Source: an uncultured Erysipelotrichaceae bacterium (lineage in GTDB: Bacteria; Bacillota_I; Bacilli_A; Erysipelotrichales; Erysipelotrichaceae). Taken from it: a stretch of 8,968 bases of DNA. The translations under genes were made by a program, and so were the position numbers. A model generated the notes under the pieces. That model made no database searches, was not told where the DNA came from, and worked only from the letters and a program-made list of their open reading frames with translations. Positions 1 to 6,168 of this stretch are shown here, one piece after another. Location: NCBI GenBank assembly GCA_910586285.1, contig CAJUGR010000077.1, forward strand, positions 1-8,968. The letters run 5' to 3'. Within the stretch, counting starts at the first letter, position 1; each line of letters opens with the position of its first letter.

Positions 1-9
1 GTTTAAGCT

Positions 10-732
10 ATGAAAAAGATGAAAATAGAGAAGCAGCTCATATTTGCGGATCAAGTGAAACGTGTTGTTTCCCTGAATGTCAGTGAGCATTTGACGTATC
101 GTCATGAAGCAGAGGGAATACGAGCCAGCGGTCCCTTGGATATTGAGGGTACCTATGAGGGAGAAACAGGGATTGAGAAATTCAAGGAAACATTGGAAAT
201 GGATGTTCTGGCACCCAATAATAAGCTAAGCGGCAATTCCTTTTCGTTATCAGTCAACGATTTTCAAGGAAGAGCCGATGGTGACAGTATTCATGTGATG
301 ATTACCTTGGACATCGACGGGGTAATTGATGATCAGCCACAGTCACTATCATCCATGCCGGTGGTGAACGAAGCAGTAAAACCAAGCATACCCGTTGTGG
401 CCTCAAAAACAGCGTCATCTCCGCTCAATCCCGCATTCTCTGAGGCAAAAACAAGGGAAGCGGCGAGTAATCAATCCAGCGGTGGGGATATCGATGATAG
501 CGCAGTTGTGGCAAGTGAAGACCAAAATGAGACTGTGAAAGTCAATGATTTGGATGATTTATTTCAAGATGCCGAAAGCACCTATACAAGTTATCGAATC
601 ATTGTCGCAAAACCGAACGATACTTATACGGCGATTGCACAGCGCTATGAAGTAGATGAAGGGGCATTGCGGGAAACCAATAAGAATAAGGACATTCTGG
701 CAAAGACCTTGGTGATTCTTCCGTTTGCATAA
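10..732 (+). CDS. SpoVID-like LysM-domain protein (probable spore envelope/coat morphogenesis)
   Basis: A 240-residue soluble protein with no signal peptide or membrane segment. Residues 5-105 form a beta-rich N-terminal domain containing a segment of the type 'SGPLDIEGTYEG' (40-51), which resembles the N-terminal domain of SpoVID, the Bacillus protein that directs coat encasement of the forespore. Residues 107-190 are a low-complexity, Ser/Ala/Asp-rich linker. Residues 195-238 are one C-terminal LysM domain ('YRIIVAKPNDTYTAIAQRY' onward), a fold that binds peptidoglycan or lipid II. This N-domain/linker/LysM order is the SpoVID layout, although SpoVID of Bacillus is much longer. Position just upstream of valS matches the B. 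subtilis order as I recall it. An in-frame TAA at 4-6 rules out an earlier start; ATG 10 or ATG 19 are both possible, and neither has a clear Shine-Dalgarno. The LysM call is firm, the sporulation role is inferred. Confidence 0.8.
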   Translation: MKKMKIEKQLIFADQVKRVVSLNVSEHLTYRHEAEGIRASGPLDIEGTYEGETGIEKFKETLEMDVLAPNNKLSGNSFSLSVNDFQGRADGDSIHVMITLDIDGVIDDQPQSLSSMPVVNEAVKPSIPVVASKTASSPLNPAFSEAKTREAASNQSSGGDIDDSAVVASEDQNETVKVNDLDDLFQDAESTYTSYRIIVAKPNDTYTAIAQRYEVDEGALRETNKNKDILAKTLVILPFA

Positions 733-738
733 AAAAAG

Positions 739-767
739 TTGAAATTCTCGCAATACTTTGATAAAAT
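739..767 (+). promoter_or_regulatory. Sigma-A-type promoter for the T-box/valS operon
   Basis: The -35 box TTGAAA (739-744) and the -10 box TAAAAT (762-767) are separated by exactly 17 bases, and each matches consensus at 5 of 6 positions. A TGA just before the -10 gives an extended -10 element. Transcription would start near 774-776, immediately before the first paired segment of the T-box leader. The promoter begins 7 bases after the upstream stop codon. No terminator lies between, so read-through from the LysM gene could also enter the leader. Confidence 0.75.
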
Positions 768-775
768 ATCCTTTG

Positions 776-1000
776 TAAATACGAAGAAGAGAAGGAGTAT
801 TTTCAATTTCTTTGTGACAGAGAGTTCCTAATTGCTGAAAAGGAAACAAAGGATTGATGAGAAGGTAGTCTTGGAGTAGAGCTTCCCAAATACAGTAAGA
901 AGCTTCCGTTGGCACACGTTACGTGCTTTGAGGCATATCCTGTGATATGTAAAATAAGGTGGTACCACGCAAGAGCGTCCTTGATAAGGACGCTTTTTTT
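776..1000 (+). promoter_or_regulatory. T-box riboswitch (tRNA-Val sensing leader)
   Basis: This untranslated leader reads the charging state of tRNA-Val and permits transcription of the downstream genes when the tRNA is uncharged. Stem I spans roughly 783-885, with GAAG (783-786) able to pair with CTTC (882-885) and the conserved AGTA at 796-799. On the 3' side of the specifier loop GAGAAG is followed by GTA (865-867), GTC (868-870) and then GAGTA (874-878). Both triplets encode valine, and the 6-base gap to GAGTA favours GTA. A perfect hairpin CATATC/GATATG (934-949) fits stem III. The T-box sequence is at 956-969, AAGGTGGTACCACG. The antiterminator forms from AAGG (956-959) with CCTT (979-982) and ACGC (967-970) with GCGT (975-978), leaving the bulge TGGTACC (960-966). 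TGGT would pair with an ACCA tRNA end, matching an A discriminator base. Confidence 0.93.
972..1000 (+). terminator. T-box intrinsic terminator (competes with antiterminator)
   Basis: GCGTCCTT (975-982) pairs perfectly with AAGGACGC (986-993) around a 3-base GAT loop, followed by a run of seven T (994-1000). The 5' arm is the same sequence used as the 3' arms of the antiterminator helices (975-982), so the two structures are mutually exclusive. This is the switch expected of a transcriptional T-box. Confidence 0.93.
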
Positions 1001-1016
1001 ACAGGAAGGTGATCGG

Positions 1017-1607
1017 ATGTCAAAGGGATGGTGTGAAGTGATAACGCGCCGTTTGATCTTGCGACCGGCAGAGGAAGAAGATGCCCTGGATTTATTGGTC
1101 ATCTTTGCCGATCGCAGTGTGATGATCCCTAATAGTATGAGTCTGCCGCTGACGGATGGGGATGAGATGTTGTCCACGGTGCGGCAAGAGCGCCTAAATG
1201 CACAGTACAGCGAGGAACCACCGATGTTTGTGTTGGAAAGACAAATTGATGGCAAGGTGATCGGAGTGATTTATTTCAATTCACTGTGGGACGGATACGG
1301 TGATATTGCGTATTTTATCGCTGCGAAGTATCAAGGCAGTGGTTATATGAGTGAAGCGATGCCGGTATTACTGGATCACATTTTCAATCACTGGTCGCTT
1401 TCACGATTGACAGCCTCGTACGCAAAGGAGAATAAGATCAGTGCCCGATTGTTACAAAAACATGGGTTTTGTAAGCGAAAAGAACATATGCAGGTGTTGC
1501 TGAATGATCACAAAGTACATACGATTATTACCTGTGATTTACAACGAAGTGAATGGTGGAAAAGAAGGAGGAATCTTGATGAAAAAGGAATTGGCACCAA
1601 AATATGA
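1017..1607 (+). CDS. GNAT-family N-acetyltransferase (RimJ/RimL-like)
   Basis: A 196-residue protein of the GNAT fold that transfers acetyl groups from acetyl-CoA to an amine; the substrate is unknown. It opens with the RimJ/RimL-type 'TRRLILRPAEEEDA' (10-23). The acetyl-CoA pyrophosphate loop is 'YQGSGYMSEA' (105-114, Q-G-S-G-Y). The final motif has N139, S142 and 'LLQKHGF' (145-151), as in the Acetyltransf_3 group. ATG 1017 is chosen because AGGAAGG (1003-1009) sits at a good distance and an earlier start at TTG 909 would lie inside the T-box. It is the first gene after the T-box terminator, so valine-tRNA shortage should induce it. Its last 29 bases overlap valS, whose ribosome binding site is inside this coding region, suggesting translational coupling. 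The family is certain and the role is not. Confidence 0.9.
   Translation: MSKGWCEVITRRLILRPAEEEDALDLLVIFADRSVMIPNSMSLPLTDGDEMLSTVRQERLNAQYSEEPPMFVLERQIDGKVIGVIYFNSLWDGYGDIAYFIAAKYQGSGYMSEAMPVLLDHIFNHWSLSRLTASYAKENKISARLLQKHGFCKRKEHMQVLLNDHKVHTIITCDLQRSEWWKRRRNLDEKGIGTKI
1565..1571 (+). promoter_or_regulatory. valS ribosome binding site inside the acetyltransferase gene
   Basis: AAGGAGG lies 7 bases before ATG 1579. This near-perfect Shine-Dalgarno decides the valS start over the upstream in-frame ATG at 1504, which has none and would add 25 non-homologous residues. The site is embedded in the end of the acetyltransferase reading frame. Confidence 0.85.
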
Positions 1608-4197
1608 TCATAAAAAAGTAGAACACTATTACCAAGACTGGTGTGAAAAAGGATATTTTACCGCCGGTGATAAAAGTAAGGATCCATATTGTATCGTGAT
1701 TCCACCGCCCAATGTAACCGGGAAGTTGCATCTTGGTCATGCGTGGGATACAACGATGCAGGATATGGTTGCCCGCTATAAAAGAATGCAGGGATATGAT
1801 ATGCTGTGGCTGCCGGGCATGGACCATGCCGGTATTGCGACCCAGGCAAAGGTGGATGCCCGCTTGAAAGAGGAAGGCATTTCCCGCTATGACTTGGGAC
1901 GAGAGAAATTCTTAGAACGGGCATGGGAATGGAAGGATGAATATGCCGGACATATCCACGAACAATGGGCAAAACTGGGCTTATCATTGGATTATACAAG
2001 AGAGCGTTTTACCTTGGATGAAGGTTTATCCAAAGCGGTAAGAAAAGTATTTGTTGATCTGTATCAGGAAGGACTGATTTATCAGGGTGAACGCATTATT
2101 AACTGGGATCCGCAAGCGAAAACGGCTCTTTCCAATATTGAGGTCATTCATAAGGAAATTGCCGGTCACATGTATTACTTTAAATATCGGGTGGTTGAAA
2201 CCGGAAAAGAATTGATCATTGCGACAACGCGGCCGGAAACGATGTTTGCCGATCAGGCTATTTTTGTTCATCCCCAAGATGAGCGCTATCAGGATATTAT
2301 CGGACTTCATGCGATCAATCCGGCCAACGGGGAAGAATTACCGATCATGGCTGATGATTATATCGACATGGATTTCGGAACTGCCGTCATGAAATGTACG
2401 CCGGCTCATGATCCTAATGACTTTGCACTGGCAAAGAAATATGATTTGGCGATGCCGGTTTGTATGAATGATGATGCGACGATGAATGAATTAGCCGGAT
2501 CGTATGAAGGAATGGATCGCTTTGCCTGTCGTAAGGCGTTGTTAGAACAGTTTGAAAAGGACGGCGTAGTGGATCATATTGAAGATATTACTCATCAGGT
2601 CGGACATAGTGAACGAACCGGAGTCATCATCGAACCGTATTTGTCAAAACAGTGGTTTGTAAAAATGAAACCGTTGGCCGATGAGGTATTAAAGAATCAG
2701 AATATTGAGGATCAGAAGATTCATTTCTACCCGCCGCGCTTTGAAAAGACGTTCCGTCAATGGTTGGAGAATATTGAGGACTGGTGCATTTCTCGTCAAT
2801 TATGGTGGGGTCATCGCATTCCTGCATGGTATCATAAAGACAGCGGGGAAATCTATGTCGGTATGGAAGATCCAAAGGATAAAGGACAATGGATTCAGGA
2901 TGAGGATGTACTGGATACTTGGTTCTCCTCGGCATTGTGGCCGTTTTCCACACTTGGCTGGCCGGAAGAAACCGCTGATTTACAGCGTTATTTTCCCAAT
3001 GATCTGTTAATCACCGGATACGATATTATTTTCTTCTGGGTTGCACGCATGGCCTTCCAGACGCGCTATTGTATGCATAATCGCCCGTTTAAAGATGTTT
3101 TGATTCACGGCTTGATTCGTGATGAACAGGGGCGTAAAATGAGTAAATCCTTGGGAAATGGTGTGGATCCGATGGATGTCATTGATCAATATGGCTTGGA
3201 TTCACTGCGCTTCTTTTTGACGACAAATTCCACACCGGGACAGGACTTACGCTTTTCTCCGGATAAAATGGAGTCAAGTTGGAACTTTATCAATAAAATT
3301 TGGAACGCATCACGCTTTGTATTGATGCAGCTTGAGGAAGATATGGATGTGAAGAACATTAATTTATCTCATGCTTCTATGATTGATAAATGGATCATTG
3401 ATCGCTTTAATCACGTGCTGGCGAATGTTACTGCCAATATGGAAAAATACGAATTTGCATTAGTAGGAAATGAGTTATATAGCTTTGTGTGGGATGATTT
3501 CTGTTCATGGTATATCGAATTGTCCAAGGCAAGTTTACAGGGAGATGATAAGCAGGCAATCACTGCGACCCGATCTACTTTGGTAGCGGTATTGCGTGGT
3601 ATCTTATGTATGTTGCATCCGTTTATGCCTTTTGTCAGCGAGGAAATTTACTTGTCCTTACCGCATGATGAGGAAAGCATCAACCTTGCTAAATGGCCTC
3701 AACATCTTGACATTGCGATCGATGCTAAGGAAGCAAGTGCCGTTGCCCAGCTGATCACCATGATTGAAGCGGTACGTGAGATTAAAACTGCTTATCAGAT
3801 CAAACCAAGTGCGGATATTTCTGTTATTATTTGTGATGAAAAAGATGAAGTGCGTCCGGTAGATGAAAATATTGATGCGATCATGCAAAAGATGTGTCAT
3901 GCACATTGGTGTGAAACAAGTCAGGATGAAGAAATGGTGGTAAGGGCGATTCGCGGTGGTACCTTGAAAGTCGCTGCGGCCAGCATTATTGATGTAGAAG
4001 CGGAAATTGCCAAATTAAGCAAAGAAGTAAAGCGCTTGGCAGGGGAAATCAAGCGCAGTGAGGGAATGTTAAACAATCCCGGCTTTGTGAATAAGGCGCC
4101 GGCAGATAAGGTACAGGCAGAAAAGGAAAAACTGGAAGCTTATCGCCAACAATACGAAATTACGTCCAATCAGTTAAAAGCCTATCAAAAGAAGTAA
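1579..4197 (+). CDS. valS: Valine--tRNA ligase (ValRS)
   Basis: Class Ia aminoacyl-tRNA synthetase that attaches valine to tRNA-Val in the cytoplasm and hydrolyses mischarged Thr-tRNA-Val. At 872 residues it has the usual ValRS length. The ATP-binding HIGH motif is 'PPPNVTGKLHLGH' (42-54, HLGH at 51-54). The CP1 editing domain carries 'TTRPET' (216-221) and 'TPAHDPNDF' with the conserved Asp at 278. The second signature KMSKS is at 520-524, preceded by 'WCISRQLWWGH'. An anticodon-binding helical domain follows, and the last ~65 residues form the ValRS C-terminal coiled coil with 'NPGFVNKAP', which clamps the tRNA elbow. All catalytic signatures are intact. It is the second gene of the T-box operon and overlaps the acetyltransferase by 29 bases, so valine-tRNA shortage should raise its expression. 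The gene after valS in Bacillus, folC, is not present here. Confidence 0.98.
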   Translation: MKKELAPKYDHKKVEHYYQDWCEKGYFTAGDKSKDPYCIVIPPPNVTGKLHLGHAWDTTMQDMVARYKRMQGYDMLWLPGMDHAGIATQAKVDARLKEEGISRYDLGREKFLERAWEWKDEYAGHIHEQWAKLGLSLDYTRERFTLDEGLSKAVRKVFVDLYQEGLIYQGERIINWDPQAKTALSNIEVIHKEIAGHMYYFKYRVVETGKELIIATTRPETMFADQAIFVHPQDERYQDIIGLHAINPANGEELPIMADDYIDMDFGTAVMKCTPAHDPNDFALAKKYDLAMPVCMNDDATMNELAGSYEGMDRFACRKALLEQFEKDGVVDHIEDITHQVGHSERTGVIIEPYLSKQWFVKMKPLADEVLKNQNIEDQKIHFYPPRFEKTFRQWLENIEDWCISRQLWWGHRIPAWYHKDSGEIYVGMEDPKDKGQWIQDEDVLDTWFSSALWPFSTLGWPEETADLQRYFPNDLLITGYDIIFFWVARMAFQTRYCMHNRPFKDVLIHGLIRDEQGRKMSKSLGNGVDPMDVIDQYGLDSLRFFLTTNSTPGQDLRFSPDKMESSWNFINKIWNASRFVLMQLEEDMDVKNINLSHASMIDKWIIDRFNHVLANVTANMEKYEFALVGNELYSFVWDDFCSWYIELSKASLQGDDKQAITATRSTLVAVLRGILCMLHPFMPFVSEEIYLSLPHDEESINLAKWPQHLDIAIDAKEASAVAQLITMIEAVREIKTAYQIKPSADISVIICDEKDEVRPVDENIDAIMQKMCHAHWCETSQDEEMVVRAIRGGTLKVAAASIIDVEAEIAKLSKEVKRLAGEIKRSEGMLNNPGFVNKAPADKVQAEKEKLEAYRQQYEITSNQLKAYQKK

Positions 4198-4221
4198 TGA
4201 ATACCAACCAACCCAAAGGCT

Positions 4222-4260
4222 CACATGATCATTGCGAAGGTTATGATTGTGTTCTGTTTG
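4222..4260 (+). terminator. Possible weak terminator after valS
   Basis: CACA(tg)ATCAT at 4222-4232 can pair with ATGATTGTG at 4243-4251 around a 10-base loop with a 2-base bulge, followed by the interrupted T-rich tail TTCTGTTTG. The stem is A/T-rich and the tail imperfect, so it may leak or be no terminator at all. Some valS transcripts could therefore run into ilvE. Confidence 0.25.
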
Positions 4261-4322
4261 AAAAATGAATGCATCCAATGAAAAAAACAAGAAACATTTC
4301 GTGAAAAATATTGAAAATAATA

Positions 4323-4351
4323 TTGACGAATGATTTCTTTGGGTGTACCCT
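4323..4351 (+). promoter_or_regulatory. Candidate ilvE promoter
   Basis: A TTGACG -35 box (4323-4328, 5 of 6) stands 17 bases before TACCCT (4346-4351), which matches the -10 consensus at only 3 positions. The surrounding sequence is A/T-rich. Transcription would begin about 20-25 bases before the ilvE ATG. The weak -10 suggests either dependence on an activator or that the true promoter is elsewhere. No T-box, leader peptide or other riboswitch is visible in the 185-base gap. Confidence 0.4.
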
Positions 4352-4382
4352 AATAGAAAATGAAGAAGACGGAGGCATTAAG

Positions 4383-5462
4383 ATGAAAATTACGATTGAA
4401 GAAGCAAAGACGAAAAAACCAAAACCACAGCCGGGAACACCGCTTGGGTTCGGCAAATATTTTACCGATCATATGTTTGTGATGGACTGGTCAATCGATG
4501 AAGGGTTTCATGACGCACGCATTGTTCCTTATGGAAGCATCAGTATGGATCCGGCAAGTATGGTGCTGCATTATGCACAGGAGACCTTTGAAGGATTGAA
4601 AGCCTATCGGACCAAAGATGGCAGAATTTTATTATTCCGTCCTGAAATGAACGCAAAGCGTTTTGTCAGTTCCAATCATCGCTTGTGTATGGCAGAGGTG
4701 CCGGTAGAGGATTTTGTGGAAGCGGTTCGTGCCGTAGTGGAATATGAAAAGGATTGGGTCCCTAATGAAGAGGGAACTTCCTTGTACATTCGACCGTTTA
4801 TGTTTGCGACAGAACCGGCGGTTGGAGTACATCCTGCCGCAAGTTATAAATTTGTGATTATCTTATCTCCGGTTGGTGCCTATTATCCGGAAGGTGTGAA
4901 TCCAGTAAAAATCTACGTGGAAGATGAATTTGTGCGGGCGACAAAAGGAGGAACCGGCTTTACCAAATGTGGCGGTAATTATGCCGCAAGCATAGCAGCG
5001 CAGGTGAAAGCTGAAAAAATGGGCTATACCCAAGTACTATGGCTGGATGGCGTAGAACGTAAATATGTGGAAGAAGTCGGAACGATGAACGTCATGTTCA
5101 AAATCAATGGGGAAATTGTAACTGCACCGTGTGATGGTACCGTATTGGCGGGAGTTACACGTGATTCGATTATAACCTTGTTAAAAGAGTGGGGCTATAC
5201 GGTAAGAGAAGAACATCTGGCGATTGATGATTTGATGGCCGCAGCTCGCAACGGTCAATTAGAAGAAGCATTCGGAACCGGTACTGCCGCCGTTATTTCT
5301 CCGATCGGAGAACTGAATTATAAGGGTGAAGTCGTAACCATTAACGATTTCAAAACCGGCTCGTTGACACAGAAACTGTATGATACGCTTACCGGTATCC
5401 AATGGGGCGATATCCCCGACACCCATGGTTGGGTTCATGATATTGCGACCATGAAAAAATAA
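4383..5462 (+). CDS. ilvE: Branched-chain-amino-acid aminotransferase (class IV PLP, ilvE type II)
   Basis: A 359-residue cytoplasmic PLP enzyme that interconverts Val, Leu and Ile with their 2-oxo acids using glutamate/2-oxoglutarate. It is the last step of branched-chain synthesis and the first of breakdown. The length, the N-terminal 'GFGKYFTDHMF' (22-32) and 'ALHYAQ..FEG'-type segment ('LHYAQETFEGLKAYR') place it with the longer, eukaryote-like BCAT group. The PLP-binding lysine is K195 in 'FTKCGGNYAAS'. Downstream 'EEVGTMNVMF' and the 'GTGTAAVISPIG' loop bind the cofactor phosphate and substrate. ATG 4383 is preferred because GGAGG at 4371-4375 lies 7 bases upstream; the in-frame TTG at 4311 would add 24 unrelated residues and include the promoter. 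It follows valS on the same strand and ends at a strong terminator. Confidence 0.96.
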   Translation: MKITIEEAKTKKPKPQPGTPLGFGKYFTDHMFVMDWSIDEGFHDARIVPYGSISMDPASMVLHYAQETFEGLKAYRTKDGRILLFRPEMNAKRFVSSNHRLCMAEVPVEDFVEAVRAVVEYEKDWVPNEEGTSLYIRPFMFATEPAVGVHPAASYKFVIILSPVGAYYPEGVNPVKIYVEDEFVRATKGGTGFTKCGGNYAASIAAQVKAEKMGYTQVLWLDGVERKYVEEVGTMNVMFKINGEIVTAPCDGTVLAGVTRDSIITLLKEWGYTVREEHLAIDDLMAAARNGQLEEAFGTGTAAVISPIGELNYKGEVVTINDFKTGSLTQKLYDTLTGIQWGDIPDTHGWVHDIATMKK

Positions 5463-5469
5463 CCAAACC

Positions 5470-5555
5470 AAAAAAAGATATGGCACTAGATGAAAGTAAG
5501 ATCATTTGAATGATTTACGAATGAGGCCTTTCATTAGCGATCCATATCTTTTTTT
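5470..5555. terminator. Bidirectional intrinsic terminator with branched stem, between convergent genes
   Basis: AAAAAAAGATATGG (5470-5483) and CCATATCTTTTTTT (5542-5555) form a perfect 14-base inverted repeat with A- and T-runs, giving a terminator with a poly-U tail in either direction. Inside it ATGAAAG (5490-5496) pairs with CTTTCAT (5528-5534), and a further self-pairing unit ATCATT/AATGAT lies at 5501-5514. The whole 86-base unit is a compound palindrome. It sits just after ilvE (+) and 3' of the ECF component gene (-), so it serves both. Confidence 0.85.
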
Positions 5556-5562
5556 GCAATAC

Positions 5563-5598
5563 AAAAGAATTCGCATTTTAACTTAAGATGATTCTTTT
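5563..5598 (-). terminator. Second A/T-rich hairpin downstream of the ECF gene
   Basis: AAAAGAAT (5563-5570) pairs with ATTCTTTT (5591-5598), and inside it CATTTTAA (5574-5581) pairs with TTAAGATG (5583-5590) with one G-T pair. It begins 9 bases after the minus-strand stop codon and could be the first terminator met by that transcript. The T-run is short, so it is less convincing than the larger palindrome next to it. Confidence 0.4.
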
Positions 5599-5606
5599 TC
5601 TTAATT

Positions 5607-6164
5607 TTATAGTTGGTATTTTTGCCACAGACTTATCGGTACTTTCTTTAAAAAGATCGATACGAGAAACAGACTTACTACACGATCAATATAATCGGTG
5701 AAAAATTGAATGATCAGACAGCTGAGTGTTAAACCCAAGGGAGTTTTGGCCAATAGCTGAATGAGTATCGTAGATCCTGATGAGGTGATACCGCCAAATA
5801 AACAAGCGGTGATAGAAGCGCTGAGCAAGGAAGTGGGAAGCGTGATGAAGAGTGCGACCTTGAAAAGCCCTCCTACATGACGATGTTGTTTTTTCCAAGC
5901 GATGCCTGCTAATAATCCTAATAAAATGCCGACCGGTGCATAATACAATGAATAAATATCGCTGAGCATACCAAAGATAATTCCACTGAGCAGATGGGGA
6001 AGCATTCCATAATAAGGACCAAGAACCGCCGCAATAAAAAGAGTGCCGATACTGTCAAGGTAAATGGGCAGATGCAGCAACAAGGCAATCTCACCGCCGA
6101 CAATATTGAGTACCACCGCAAAGGCAATAATGCAGATATGTTTTGTTGTAATGTGTTGTTTCAT
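5607..6164 (-). CDS. Putative ECF transporter S component (small-molecule binding membrane subunit)
   Basis: A 185-residue very hydrophobic protein with about five to six membrane segments (roughly 9-30, 35-55, 57-72, 74-90, 100-125, 140-175) and a short Lys-rich C-terminus. Size, topology, the segment 'LPIYLDSIGTLFIAAVLGP' (32-50) and the late 'FFTDYIDRVVSLFLV' (154-168) are those of the substrate-capturing S subunits of energy-coupling factor importers, which borrow a shared EcfA/A'/T motor encoded elsewhere. No ATPase gene is nearby, which is normal for group II systems. It begins 4 bases after the stop of the nucleoside hydrolase gene, with AAGGA (6173-6177) inside that gene's end. It is therefore almost certainly co-expressed, and I infer that its substrate is a nucleoside, modified nucleoside or related base. 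The substrate cannot be read from sequence. Another small membrane-protein family is possible. Confidence 0.75.
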   Translation of the reverse strand: MKQHITTKHICIIAFAVVLNIVGGEIALLLHLPIYLDSIGTLFIAAVLGPYYGMLPHLLSGIIFGMLSDIYSLYYAPVGILLGLLAGIAWKKQHRHVGGLFKVALFITLPTSLLSASITACLFGGITSSGSTILIQLLAKTPLGLTLSCLIIQFFTDYIDRVVSLFLVSIFLKKVPISLWQKYQL

Positions 6165-6168
6165 AATA

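Noticed and set aside
803..1255. 150-residue minus-strand open frame
   Set aside because: It runs antisense to the T-box and the acetyltransferase, and has no recognisable motif.
4198..4382. T-box or leader-peptide attenuator for ilvE
   Set aside because: No T-box consensus, no terminator/antiterminator pair and no Val/Leu/Ile-rich small frame were found in the gap.
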